A stretch of 64,000 bases of DNA from Dermacentor variabilis. Taxonomy: Eukaryota; Arthropoda; Arachnida; Ixodida; Ixodidae. The notes under the pieces are model-generated. The model was not told the origin of the DNA. It did not search any database and saw only the letters and a program-made list of their open reading frames with translations. This document shows, piece by piece, positions 53,096-64,000 of this stretch (its first letter is position 1; every line of letters starts with the position of its first letter). The position numbers and the translations under genes are program-made. The stretch spans positions 58,780,255 through 58,844,254 of the forward strand of contig NC_134576.1 of the NCBI RefSeq assembly GCF_050947875.1, read 5' to 3'.

Positions 53096-55745
53096 TTACG
53101 CCCACTGCAGGGCAAAGGCCTCTCCCATACTTCTCGAACAACCCCGGTCATGTACTAATTGTGGCCATGCCGTCCCTGTAAACTTCTTAATCTCATCCGC
53201 CCACCTAACTTTCTGCCGCCCCCTGCTACGCTTCCCTTCCCTTGGGATCCAGTCCGTAACCCTTAATGACCATCGGTTATCTTCCCTCCTCATTAAATGT
53301 CCTGCCCATGCCCATTTCTTTTTCTTGATTTCAAATAAGATGTCATTAACTCGCGTTTGTTCACACACCCAATCTGCTCTTTTCTTATCCCTTAACGTTA
53401 CACCTATCATTCTTTTTTACATAGCTCGTTGTGTCGTCCTCAATTTGAGTAGAACCCTTTTCGTAAGCCTCCAGGTTTCTGCCCCGTAGGTGAGTACTGG
53501 TAAGACACAGCTATTATATACTTTTCTCTTGAGGGATAACGGCAACCTGCTGTTCATGATTTGGGAATGCCTGCGAAACGCACTCCAGCCCATTCTTATT
53601 CTTCTGATTATTTCCGTCTCATGATCCGGATCCGCCGTCACTACCTGCCCTAAATAGATGTATTCCCTTACGACTTCCAGTGCCTCGCTGCCTATTGTGA
53701 ATTGCTGTTCTCTCCCGAGACTGTTAAGCATTACTTTAGTTTTCTGCATATTAATTTTTAGACCCACTCTTCTGCTTTGCCTCTCCAGGTTAGTGAGCAT
53801 GCATTGCAATTGGTCCCCTGAGTTACTAAGCAAGGCAATATCATCAGCGAATCGCAAGTTACTAAGGTATTCTCCATTAACTTTTATTCCCAATTCTTCC
53901 CAATCCAGGTCTCTGAATACCTCCTGTAAACACGCTGTGAATAGCATTGGAGATATCGTATCTCCCTGCCTGACGCCTTTCTTTATTGAGATTTTGTTGC
54001 TTGCTTTATGGAGGACTACGGTGGCTGTGGAGCCGCTATATATATCTTCCAGTATTTTTACATATGGCTCATCTACACCCTGATTCCGTAATGCCTCCAT
54101 GACTGCTGAGGTTTCGACAGAATCAAATGCTTTCTCGTAATCAATGAAAGCTATATATAAGGGTTGGTTACATTCTGCACATTTCTCTATCACTTAATTG
54201 ATAGTGGGAATATGGTCTATTGTTGAGTAGCCTTTACGGAATCCTGCCTGGTCCTTTGGTTGACAGAAGTCTAAGGTGTTCCTGATTCTATTTGCAATTA
54301 CCTAAGTAAATACTTTGTAGGCAAAGGACAGTAAGCTGATCGGTCTATAATTTTTCAAGCCTTTGGCGTCCCCTTTCTTATGGATTAGGATTATGTTAGC
54401 GTTCTTCCAAGATTCCGGTACGCTCGAGGTCATGAGGCATTGCGTATACAGGGTGGCCAGTTTCTCTAGAACAATCTGTCCACCATCCTTCAACAAATCT
54501 GCTGTTACCTGATCCTCCCCAGCGGCCTTCCCCCTTTGCATATCTCCTAAGGCTTTCTTTACTTCTTCCGGCGTTACCTTCGGGATTTCGAATTCCTCTA
54601 GACTATTTTCTCTTCCATTATCGTTTTGAGTGCCACTGGTACTGTATAAATCTCTATAGAACTCCTCAGCCACTTGAACTATCTCATCCATATTAGTAAT
54701 GATATTGCCGGCTTTCTCTTAACGCATACATCTGATTCTTGCAATTCCTAGTTTGTTCTTCACTGTTTTTAGGCTTCCTCCGCTCCTGAGAGCATGTTCA
54801 ATTCTATCCATATTATACTTCCTTATGTCAGCTGTCTTACGCTTGTTGATTATCTTCGAAAGTTCTGCCAGTTCTATTCTAGCTGTAGGGTTAGATGGTT
54901 TCATACATTGGCGTTTCTTGATCAGATCTTTCGTCTCCTGCGATAGTGTGCTGGTATCCTGCCTAACGGAGTTACCACCGACTTCCATTGCACACTCCTT
55001 AATGATGCCCACAAGATTGTCGTTCATTGTTTCAACACTAAGGTCCTCTTCCTGAGTTAAAGCTGAATACCTGTTCTGTAGCTTGATCTGGAATTCCTCT
55101 ATTTTCCCTCTTACCGCTAACTCATTGATCGGCTTCTTATGTACCAGTTTCTTCCGTTCACTTCTCAGGTCTAGGCTAATTCGAGTTCTTACCATCCTGT
55201 GGTCACTGCAGTGCACCTTGCCGAGCACGTCGACATCTTGTATGATGCCAGGGTTAGCGCAGAGTATGAAGTCTATTCCATTTCTAGTCTCGCTGTTCGG
55301 GCTCCTCCACGTCCACTTTCGTCTATCCCGCTTGCGGAAGAAGGTATTCATTATCCTCATATTATTCTGTTCCGCAAACTCTACTAATAACTCTCCCCTG
55401 CTATTCCTAGTGCCTATGCCATATTCCCCCACTGCCTTGTCTCCAGCCTGCTTCTTGCCTACCTTGGCATTAGTCGCCCATTAGTATAGTGTATTTAGTT
55501 TTGACTCTCCCCACCGCCGATTCCACGTCTTCATAGAAGGTTTCGACAACCTGGTCATCATGACTGGATGTAGGGGCATAGACCTGTACAATCTTCATTT
55601 TGTACCTCTTATTAAGTTTCACAACAAGACCTGCCACCCTCTCGTTAATGCTATAGAATTCCTGTATGTTACCAGCTATATTCTTATTAATCAGGAATCC
55701 GACTCCTAGTTCTCTTCTATCTAGGAGTCGGATTCCTGATTAATA
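53096..55745 (-). pseudogene. RTE endonuclease-reverse transcriptase
   Basis: The endonuclease reads YKMKIVQVYAPTSSHDDQ and TKYTILMGD near 55600-55480. A 2-bp deletion then removes part of the GDFN motif, followed by NAKVGKKQAGDKAVGEYG, WTWRSPNSETRNGIDFILC and the SDHRMV block. The RT has [70 protein letters not shown] and LRFADDIALLS, with the catalytic FADD intact. It ends with ILPVLTYGAETW-like (LPVLTYGAETWRLTKR) and RRRWAGHL-like (WAWAGHLMRRED) blocks. In-frame stops lie at 54719, 54302, near 54190 and at 53417. Confidence 0.88.
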
Positions 55746-55755
55746 AGAATATAGC
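55675..55755. repeat. 35-bp perfect inverted repeat at the RTE 5' end
   Basis: 55675-55709 and 55721-55755 are exact reverse complements separated by 11 bases. The left arm is endonuclease coding sequence; the right arm is its inverted copy, lying inside the target-site duplication. Confidence 0.93.
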
Positions 55756-55997
55756 TCATATTTCACATCACTGCCAAGTAAATCATAAAGAGCATGTAGT
55801 ACCGCCATGGCGCGTAGCATGATGAAGAGCAATCGGTCTCGTTCGATAAACATGAAAAATGAAGGACGCCGCGTAGTACAGACGCAAGTAGGCGTATAAA
55901 CTGTGATTATTTCACCCTTACTGTGGGCAAGTAAAATTATTACGCATTGGGTACTTCCTCATGAAGAACAACATCACGGCTTCACAGAGTTGGCCAG

Positions 55998-57952
55998 CTA
56001 TAGCTTCAACACTTTGCGCGACAATGATTTCCGCTCAATAAGCTTTGTCGCCCTGTTTCTGTCCGTCACTCCAATGGCATAGTTCATGAAAATTAGCTTC
56101 ATAAACTTCTTTGCTATGAGATACAGAACCATCTTTGTTTGCTTTTCGTCGCACTTTTCGCAACAGAGCACAGGAAGTTCCATGAGAGCCCGGACGCTGA
56201 TTTAAAAGCAGCCTTCTAACGGCTTAGCAATAGAGCTTCTTTTGTTGAGCACATCAGCAAATCTCCGAAGCCCTCTAAGAACATTTACCACCTCCTCGCT
56301 CGGGTGATCCTGGTGAGCGATGAGACCATGTAGAGGATTTTATCTTTTAGGCGGCTGCAGGAGGGAAATGCGATTTCCCCATGGGATTCGCTCACTTCCT
56401 GCGCAAACGGTCAGCCCTCCTCTTAAAGCTACACTGGCGACATCCGGGTTTGAAACGAGCGGCATTGTGCTGACGCATTGGCCATACAGTTTCTCCTCTG
56501 CTACATTGAGAAGATTCTCCATCACTTTATTGCGCGCATAGTAGTGCTGGTTAGCTGGAATTAAGTTTTTCGCTGAGAAAGAGGATGAACGCTGCACGTT
56601 GCTATCACTCGAAGTAGCAACAATTCCAGTATTGAACATCTTCTGCAGCCTGTATACAGCACTTTTCACAACCAGCTCACCATTGCACCCGGCCCTGCTG
56701 CGCAGAAATCCAAACAATGATTCAACTGGGTCACTTGTCATTTTTCTCGTCAAAACAAACTAGAACTTTCTGACGAGACGCAGATGTCGACTGCACTCGA
56801 CATTCGACTTCGTTGTTATCACGAGTGTATGGTAGGTTTACTTTGTGAAAAAGATCTCAGGGTTGCTCTCATTTCTGAGTTCCTCCATGTAAGCAAGGAA
56901 TTAGAATTCAAGTCATCTCAGTGTCTCATCATCAACTGATATGAACTGACATGCGTCAGGACAGTTTCGATGAATGTGTGTTTGACAGTTGCTCACATCC
57001 ATGAGATTAAACCACTTCTGTATGACTTTCATGATGTATATTACTGGCCCTGCTGTAGCGAACTCTGCATCACAAGTACGGCCAGCCTCATCCTTCAGGT
57101 AGCCTAATGCTGCTCTTACTGGAGCATTGAACAACTGCATGGCTGACCACGCATTCATTTTTTCAATGTTTAAGTACAAGTGCTTGTGCATAAGGAACCG
57201 TAGCGGCCGTATTTTCAAGTGCTGTCGCATTCTGTACAATGTCTTGAAATAGTCGGAAGATATTTCTTGCGATAGATATTTCCCCAGGAACTGCAATCTA
57301 ACAGTTTTCACACTGTGACTTTGGTCAAAGATAACGAATAGAGGGTTCGTGGGATTAGAGGGATGAGGAGCAAGTGCTTTCGCCTCCCCTTTGCACAATA
57401 TATCCATCGCAATGACTATGTTCTGGCGGTTGTCGGTGACAAGACGCACGACATCAAATCCCACATATACTCTTTGGATGACGTGGCGAATGCAATTGGC
57501 GAGCTGCTCACTGGTGCATGCCATTGTAAAAAAGTAAGCAACTGGTATTTTGAATTTCCCATGCATGCTGCAAAGAAGAAGCACAAGAGAGAGTTAGCCA
57601 GAGTGCAGTTTTCTGATTCAGGATCAAGCTGCTGTAGGTCAAAACTCAAATCAACTTCCCCAACAAAAACGTCTCCATGCCTATGATATTCCAGTTTTTG
57701 TTGGATTCTCATTTGAACCACAACAAGTCCACATGTTCTAGCTTCCAGAGTTTGCGGCGATTCTAGTTCCGCTTGTAGCCAACAGCACAGCAATTCACTA
57801 AATCTGATTTCTTCAGGTATTCTTCCATTATATTTCTGAAGTCTGCATGGAAGCTTCAGCAGCTCCTCGAACCTTAGATGGTCATAGGCCTTGGCAGGCA
57901 AGTTTCTTAGAATGATGCAATGTCTCACTGTTGGCACTGACGACGCTGGCAG
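55998..57952 (-). pseudogene. P-element-like transposase, catalytic and C-terminal part
   Basis: From 57952 the minus strand reads SSVPTVRHCIILRNLPAKAY, then LPCRLQKYNG, the catalytic-domain lead VVVQMRIQQKLEYHR and a LANSLLCFFFAACMGNSKYQ block. In the next frame (57584-56913) it reads FKIPVAYFFTMACTSEQLAN, GFDVVRLVTDNRQN, PHPSNPTNPLFVIFDQSHSV and KTVRLQFLGKYL. These are hallmarks of the RNase H-like fold of P-superfamily transposases; the D-N-x-x-N and F-D-x-x-H motifs hold catalytic Asp residues. After another break, 56753-56340 has TSDPVESLFGFLRSRAGCNG, and 56183-55998 a tail ending RKSLSRKVLKL. Frame breaks lie near 57500, 56850 and 56250. The N-terminal part lies at 60424-61260, separated by an insertion. 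Confidence 0.8.
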
Positions 57953-60310
57953 TTCCTTGTGTTTTCTCCTATATTTGAGACTCACCTTGAGCGCGTCACA
58001 GCTATCCTTGATGTCTTCCGCAAGGCTGGGCTCCAAATAAACTCATCGAAGCGCCACTTCGGGCGCCAACAGATTACAGTGCTAGGCCATCTTGTCGATG
58101 CTTCCAGAGTACAACGCCACCCGGAGAAGGTTTGAGGAGTAACGGCTTTTCCTCTGCCTCATTCTGTCAAAGACTTCCAGAGTTTTGTGGGGCTCTCTTC
58201 TTATTTTCGACTGTTCCTGAAAGATTTCGCAGCAATCGCTCGACTACTCACTGAACGTCTGAAAAAAGACGTGCATTTTACTTGGCGTTCCCTTCAGGCT
58301 GCCGAATTTGCACGCCATATCACGATTCTCACCAATCCACCGGTCTTGGCCCACTTTCACCCGTCCGCACCTAGAGAGGTCCGAAGTGATGCCAGTTGTT
58401 ATGGGATGGGCGCCGTCTTATAGCAACGCCAACATGGACACAAGCGCGTTATAGCTTACTCTAGCCGGCTCCTGACAACTGCAGAGCGCAACTATTCGAT
58501 TACCGCGCGCGAACGTCTTGCTCTTGTCTGGTCTGTTTCAATGTTCCGCCCATATTTATAGTGGAAGCCCTTCTCAGTATTCACAGAGGATCATGTGCTC
58601 TGTTGGTTTTTGTCGCTCAAGGATCCTACTCGCCGGCTTGGTCGTTGGGCCCTCCGACTTCAAGAGTATCCCTACCCAATGACTTGCAAGTCGGGACGCT
58701 AAAACCTGGACGCAGATTATCTATCTCGCTACCCAATCGAAGACGCGACCTCTACGTCTCGTACTGACACCGATGCCTGTGCTCTCTGTTTTTCCACTGA
58801 TCCATGTCGCCGACGAGCAGCACCGTGACCCGTCCTTGCGTGTCACCATTGACCGCCTGGAATAGTGACTTGCTGAAAATTCCCTTCGCTTATTCACACT
58901 TCAAGATTGCGTAGTCTACCACCGCAACGTTGACCCCGGCGGCCCTGCATTGCTTGTTGTGATCCCTAAACACCTTAACTCGGCTATTCTCCACGAGCTT
59001 CAGGACCTCTCCACTGCCGGTCACCTGTGTGTGTCACGTACGTACGACCGGATGCTTACGCTTCCTTTTGCCAGGGCTTGCTCGTTCCGTTCAAAGATAT
59101 GTAGCTGCGTGTGAGAAATTCCAGCGACGCAAGACACCATCGATGCTCCCTGCTGGCTACCTTCAACCACTTGACATTCGCACGGAACCATTCTTTCGGG
59201 TTGGTTTGCACTTACTTGGCCCGCCTTCTCTTTCTACCTCTGGGAACAGGTGTATCGCTGTGGCCACGGATTATGCCACGCGCTATGGCATCACCCGAGC
59301 GCTTCCTACAAGTTTTGCCACAGATGTTGCCGATTGTTTTCTACGCGATGTGATTTTATTACATGGCTCTCCACCACAACTTTCCACAGACCATGGCCGG
59401 TCATTCCTATCAAAGGTTATCGCGGACCTACTGCTCTCCTGTGCCACGATGCACAAGCTATCCACGTCATACCATGCGCAAGCAAATGGCCTCACGGATC
59501 GTCCCAATCGCAATCTCACAGACATGCTCACGAAATATGATTCTTTAGACCGCACTGAATGGGACCTTGGTCTACCGTTTGCCACATTGGTTTATAATTT
59601 CTCGCACCACGACAGAGCTGGTTATTCCCCATGTTTCCTTCAGTTCGGCCGAGAACCAGCACTGCCCCTCGACACAACTCGCGCTGTTAACTCGGCACCG
59701 ATCAGTGAATACGCACTAGACGCCTTTGCCCGCTGCGCCCACGCAAGGGAAATTGCCCGTGACCGCCTTCTGAAATGCCAAGAGTGTCAAAGGCATTTAT
59801 ACCACCGGCGACACCGAAACATACAGTTGCCGCCTGGTTCTTTGGTGCTTCTATGGTCTCCGTCGCGTGAGGTGGGCCTGTCAGAAAATACGCTATGTCG
59901 TTACACAGGCCCATACTGAGTGCTTCGTGCCGTGACTCACGTCACCTACGAGATCGCCGCTCACGCCCCTTCTGCCTCCCAGTCCAGAGATATCGTCCGC
60001 GTTAGTTACACGACTGAAACAGTATCACCCACCCAGTGGTAACTATTGGACGCTCCGGGACGTCGCTTCTGCCGCCAGGGGATAATGCGACACGCTTGTG
60101 ATATTTGATTGCTTGAACGAGGCGCGTAGGCGCCATCATTTGAGAAAAAAGGAGGAAGAACGGAATGGTCTCGGGCTGTAAATTTAACCGGTCAGCGCTG
60201 TACTCGCTGTTGTAAATATTACCTGTAAATAGTTGCTCGTTTTACTGACTTGTCCTTCGCTTACCAATATTTCCCTTAGCAGTGTGTTCAATGGGGCTGC
60301 TTGGTTCATC
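57953..60310 (+). mobile_element. Ty3/Gypsy fragment inserted into the P-like element
   Basis: A plus-strand Gypsy that starts within the RT just after the YxDD position: VFSPIFETHLERVTAILDVF and RKAGLQINSSK (57959-58055). It continues with VLGHLVDASRVQ, SVKDFQSFVGLSSYFRLFLK and RNase H from about 58370 (VRSDASCYGMGAVL). Integrase is in one 296-codon frame at 59029-59919. The likely 3' LTR starts TGCGACACGCTTGTG at 60086, just after a purine-rich AGGGGAT tract. No 5' half or 5' LTR is present. Confidence 0.8.
59029..59919 (+). pseudogene. Gypsy integrase, mostly open
   Basis: A 296-codon open frame. A Cys-x2-Cys-type finger end is degraded (YVAACEKFQRRKT, with the second Cys lost). The core begins RVGLHLLGPPSLSTSGNRCI, where the first catalytic Asp of the D-x-x-G-P motif is changed to His. 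Next are IAVATDYATRYGITRALPTS, LLHGSPPQLSTDHGRSFLSK (second Asp present) and TSYHAQANGLTDRPNRNLTD, where the catalytic Glu of L-T-E-R is changed to Asp. The C-terminus reads SLVLLWSPSREVGLSENTLC and a YTGPY end followed by a stop. So two of the three catalytic positions are altered. Confidence 0.75.
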
Positions 60311-60422
60311 TTTAGAATAAAAACAGGAATAGCGCAAAAGAGGACCAGCGAGTAAACAGGACAGCGCTCTGTCCTGTTTACTCGCTAGTCTTTTGTTGCG
60401 CTGTTCCTGTTTTTATTCTAAA
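60311..60422. repeat. 112-bp palindrome at the insertion border
   Basis: Two arms of about 54 bp, starting TTTAGAATAAAAACAGGAA on both strands, meet at a very short centre near 60366. The arms differ at only a few positions. The right arm touches the P-like coding sequence, whose frame stops inside it. Confidence 0.9.
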
Positions 60423-60423
60423 T

Positions 60424-61260
60424 ATTTCCCTCTTCCGCATCAGGTGCAAATTCCAAAAATGTGTTCACGTAGCTTTGCTTTTTGTGTTCTGGAAGCTCTT
60501 TCTTGTAGGAATCTACAGTGCTCTGAAGCATTTCATTCCTTTCTTTGAGTGCGCGCTCTTTTTCCTGCAATCGTTGCCGTTTGACGAAAACGCTTGAAGG
60601 GCATGCTGTCGTGGACTTTTGCACACCATAGCACCGCGCAGCGTTAACTATGATCTGCGGTAGTTCCATAAGACTTCAAAAATTTGCATCTGCCTCACCT
60701 GTTTCCTTGCGACTGCCTTGAGCGTGTACCGCTTCCAGAGTCGCTACGTTGATTAACGAACACCAAGCTGCACTTTCAAATGCGTTGTTCAAGGCACAGT
60801 CATATCCAACTTGCCTTCCGTTGTTCCGAGTACGCCCACTTTCGCTCCTCCTTAGGGAGGCAATTCTTGATGTATCCTTTTCTGCTGGTACTCCTGTCGA
60901 CCAAGCATAGCTTTGACGAGCCGTCGGTTGAAGGCTCTCCCTTACGTTTCCGATGCTGGCATCAATTCCTGAGATTGCGGGAGCGTTCTTTATGTACGAA
61001 GGGCTGCCAGAGAAAATGCTCGGCACAAAGCCTGGTTTCAGCTGCCGGATCTTGCAATTATCTTTGTAGTCCGATGCGTTGAAGTGCAGGCTGCACACTA
61101 CCCAATCATTGGAAGCAGAATTTGGCTGCCACTACTTCCTGGAAATCGCTTTGAGCCACCATGCAGGTGCGTTGGACTCTGTGAAACGAGACACCTGGCT
61201 GCTTTTTATGCTGACTCTGGGTGCACAATGTTACCCAGCAATACCACATAATTGCAGTAT
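60424..61260 (-). pseudogene. P-element-like transposase, THAP domain and coiled coil
   Basis: The THAP zinc-finger end reads DWVVCSLHFNASDYKDN and LKPGFVPSIFSG at about 61100-60990. This matches the C-terminal half of the C2CH THAP fold: Cys-x2-His, then the L-K-P-x-[AF]-V-P-x-I-F end, with AVPxLF as the usual signature. Upstream, after a frame break, the minus strand to about 61260 has VSRFTESNAPAWW-type sequence consistent with the F-P / W core. After a linker, 60669-60418 encodes a Glu/Lys-rich coiled coil (KRQRLQEKERALKERNEMLQ) and ends FLEFAPDAEEGNI at the insertion. THAP domains bind the transposon ends and coiled coils mediate dimerisation. The catalytic part resumes at 57952. Confidence 0.75.
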
Positions 61261-61349
61261 TTAGCGTTAGAAAATCCTCAAAAAGCTTGGAACAAGCAAG
61301 CGCACACTATATGAACACCGCAGCACCACGAGGGAATGTATATCAGACC

Positions 61350-62770
61350 TCAGCGCCTCTAGCGGCCGCCCTGAGAGGGTGGTAGGAAAAGGTGCGGCAG
61401 TGCTCTCGCCCCCCGTTTGGCTGGCATATAGTTACAGGAGGCGTTGCTGTCGATATGACATGGAGGGATTGTCATTCATTGTGGTATGCGATTGTGCAAA
61501 ATGAGGTTCGAAACAGTCAGGATTGCTCTCATTGTGATGGTTATGGGCATAGTGTCCACGACGGGGCCAGTATTAACGGCAGTTGCAATAGCGTGGGACG
61601 TGACCTATACGATGCCAGCTAATACAAATAGGCTGATCATCATCATTCCTCCATTCGTCTGCATTGGGAAGACGTAGCAGGAACAGGTGCATTGCGAACG
61701 GCGCGGGGCATAGGAGACTTGGCGATGGTCAGTGGGACGGGAAAAAGCGACGGCATACACAGTCTAAGCCAACGCTGGACAGTTTCAGACGAACAATGGC
61801 TTGGAGAAGTGGTATCATCGGGGACGTGGACTAAACGGTGCGGCAGCATGTGCAAGCAGGAGACATGGCCTCCATTTCGCGTAGGATAATATTTCTGACA
61901 TGCTCCGCGGTTAGCGGTAACTGTGGTGCAAGTTCGTTTTCGCACGACAATGTTGCTGTCGTGGTAGGCAGTCGCATGAACTGGTTAGCTATGCGTCGGC
62001 TTTTGGAATTCTCAGTACGCTCACACTCCCGTATGGTGTAGTCGACCATCTTGCACACCTTGCAAATTGCCAGATTGAATGCTTCATCTGCTATCTCTTT
62101 TAAAACATGTCCCCATTTGTCTGACTCCGTCATGTAATCGTCCGCCTTGCGACAAAGGGACAGCACGTCCTGTATGTAAGAAAAATGGGACTCCGTATAT
62201 GTTTGGGCACATGACGCCAACGCCTTCTTCCCCACAGCCGTATGACCAATGGTCTTTCCAAGCAGACCACGCTTCTTGCATCTTGCAGGAATCCCAACTT
62301 CCGATTTCAGCTTCGTGATTCCTGAACCCGACCTTTGCTTTTTCTTTTAAGTGAAATATAACATTCGCCAACATGGCCGTATGGTTCCATCGGTTGTGTT
62401 TACTTACACGCTCACATAGGGCCAACCGGTCGTTAATATCGACGTCATCCCTTCCGGAAAGCGTGCCCGGACCTCTTTGCTGCGCAAGGACAACCGTTGC
62501 CGTTGCAGCCGCTCAGGAAAATGCCGCCTGTTCTGCCATTTGGGAAAAGTCCAAGCGACGGTCGCTGCGGAGCTCCGTCGTAACGAGTTTTAACCCGCAT
62601 TTCCACCAAAAATATGACCTAGATAAAGCAATGGCAAAATCATATTTACACGGTATATACAGAGAACTCACAGAGCCAAGCTGGCAGAATAACCACAAAA
62701 GAAGAACGAGCTCTCTCGATCGTCCTCTTCGTGGTCCTGCTGAGCACTTTTCTCAGAATTCGGGAGTGCT
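61350..62770 (-). pseudogene. Gypsy-type gag with CCHC knuckle, frameshifted
   Basis: The minus strand from about 62425 reads NRWNHTAMLANVIFHLKEKA, KVGFRNHEAEIGSWDSC, then in the next frame (62235-61831) KKALASCAQTYTESHFSYIQ, DVLSLCRKADDYMTESDKWG and HVLKEIADEAFNLAICKVCK, and on to ECERTENSKSRRIANQFMRL. This is the capsid domain of a Gypsy gag. Further on, near 61640-61590, a knuckle reads PICIS-stop-HRIGHVPRYC, where a stop replaces the second Cys. A basic Arg/Asn/His/Ser tail continues to about 61360. The 5' leader side (62690-62770) contains GAGCTCTCTCGATCGTCCTC, close to a motif at 48682 beside the other Gypsy. No pol is attached. Confidence 0.7.
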
Positions 62771-64000
62771 GTGAACCAATATGCATGGCAGCTGTTTCAT
62801 GGCAAGCTATGCTTGCCAATTAGGGACTCAAGATGTAGTCATTTTGTTTTCATAAAATGGGGTAGTTGAACTTGGCACGCGAAACGGGGCTGAAGTTTTG
62901 GCTTTCTGTGCCATGTACCGTGCCCTTTTTGACGATGGTTGGCTCGACATCCGGGCAACATCAGGTCTGAGGTGTAATCACCGGTGTTGAGCGTTTTACT
63001 GTACTCTTGACCCATAAGGCAATTTCAAAGCCGAGAACCAGTTTATAGCACCGTTATATCAATCCTTAGATCAAGCACAAGCGATTTGCATGGCTCGAAA
63101 TAAGACGGCATCCGCAATTATTTCGTACAGCTTAAGGTCATTTGAGCCACCAGTCCTTAGCAGAAAATATCAGCGTTGGTATTCGACAGCTAGCATCATG
63201 GACATAGTCATTAGATGGGTGGTATCGCCGCCTAGTGCTTTGAAAGGCGATGTTGCAGACTATTGTGCGTACGCACGGAACCGTGTTCACTATTATTGTG
63301 TTATTTATAAGTTCACGTGCACTTGAAGGTGTCTACGCAAAGGCACAGCCCTCTAGGGTGCTAAAATGACAGTATCATGCCGAATTTTTCTAAGACTCAG
63401 ATTGGCGCAATCTTAGGAATGCCTATTGCCGGGTTTGAATCTGTTGATATTGACTTACAAAAAGCAGGAGGTAAAGCCACCCAAAGGGTGTTAGTTTCAT
63501 TAGTGTGGACGACATTCAAATTGAAACAAGAGTTTTGGCATTTCGTGCCAATATGCTTAAAAGGGTACTGTTTGAGCTACTTCCGAAACATGTCGCCAGC
63601 ATAATCTTCTCTTTGCGCAGCATCAAAGCTTGAAATGAAGGCTTCAAATGAAGAAAATATTCGCGCTAAGTCAATATACCCATGGAATAGGCATACGAAG
63701 GGACTTCTCAAAGTCGCACTATTTCTGATGCATCTCGAAGGTTGCAAACATGAACTGCGCTTCGTTTGAGAACTACTGGTACATGGGCTCAAAAAAATAT
63801 TGTAACGGCACGCATACTTGGAAACAAGTGCTTCGAAACTTAGCATAAATACAGAGTTTTTCAAATCAAGCTTTGTTAAAGAAATTCCGCGGCTAATGGA
63901 ACACCCTCCTTACAAGCAGAGGGATAATTTTGAAGCTTTTCCTGTATAATAGGGTGTACAACAGCTGGAGTTGAGGATAAAGATTCAGCTGACATTTTGA
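62771..64000. other. Unassigned sequence to the window end
   Basis: No domain recognised. A 75-codon plus frame at 63377-63604 (start MPNFSKTQIGAILGMPIAGF) lacks splice or family support. Confidence 0.4.

Larger units (their letters stand above)
53069..55758 (-). mobile_element. RTE-type LINE, 5'-truncated, with target-site duplication
   Basis: A 2.7-kb minus-strand LINE bounded by the 12-bp duplication TATTTCACATCA (53057-53068, 55759-55770). Its 3' end is a CAT/ATG trinucleotide run near 53069-53090, as usual for RTE elements. Coding content is the C-terminal half of an APE endonuclease, then RT and a short C-terminal tail. The 5' end is truncated in the endonuclease (complement near ELGVGFLINKNIA) and carries a 35-bp inverted duplication. 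In the 2.3 kb from 55432 to 53096 all blocks are in one frame, broken only by single stop codons, so this is one of the better preserved copies in the window. Confidence 0.9.

Noticed and set aside
63377..63604. Possible further exon of the CLCA-type gene
   Set aside because: No match to the expected next VWA strand, no phase-compatible acceptor and donor pair seen.
1..64000. CRISPR array, operons, Shine-Dalgarno sites or phage genes
   Set aside because: Introns, LINEs, SINEs and Penelope-like elements show nuclear eukaryotic DNA; the only regular repeats are a contiguous minisatellite and a 112-bp tandem repeat without spacers.

Overview
This is eukaryotic DNA from a repeat-rich arthropod genome, most likely a hard tick. 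The call rests on the mix of repeats and on a tRNA-derived SINE at 39071-39272 that I recognise, from memory, as an abundant tick-type element; no database was searched. There is no prokaryotic gene organisation. Nearly every long open stretch is retrotransposon, DNA-transposon or minisatellite sequence.

The one host gene I can support lies on the + strand. It is a calcium-activated chloride channel regulator (CLCA)-type protein with a von Willebrand factor A (VWA) domain. Three exons were found by reading splice sites and protein motifs: 19411-19583, 23458-23572 and 46234-46461. Their phases fit together (phase 2 across the first intron, phase 0 across the second). The introns are about 3.9 kb and 22.7 kb, and the second holds at least five identifiable transposable elements. 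The remaining 5' and 3' exons were not found here.

Layout. 1-340: decayed LTR-retrotransposon gag (-). 470-5460: two Penelope-like elements head to head, a 3' fragment on - and a longer copy on + whose first reading frame encodes an SGNH/GDSL-type hydrolase. 5805-9200: broken Ty3/Gypsy (-). 10006-10443: non-autonomous TIR element carrying promoter-like signals. 15009-18692: 29-bp minisatellite split by a decayed Gypsy (+). 19411-46461: the CLCA-type exons. Their introns hold a Gypsy with both LTRs (24743-29691, +), a Tc1/mariner-type remnant, two CR1/L2-like LINEs (34735-39055 and 40384-44100, both -) with degraded 2A-like motifs at the start of ORF1, the SINE with a 13-bp target duplication, and a 112-bp tandem repeat. 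47321-47538: mariner-type MITE. 48650-51900: Gypsy (-) with the RT core deleted. 53069-55758: RTE-type LINE (-) with a 12-bp target duplication and a 5' snap-back inverted repeat. 55998-61260: P-element-like THAP transposase (-) interrupted by a Gypsy fragment (+) that ends in a 112-bp palindrome. 61350-62770: another Gypsy gag (-).

The elements are independent insertions, not a cooperating pathway. The observations most worth following are the SGNH domain linked to a Penelope-like element, the corrupted 2A-like motifs in both CR1-like ORF1s, the RTE snap-back inside its own target duplication, and the host gene spread across this repeat landscape.
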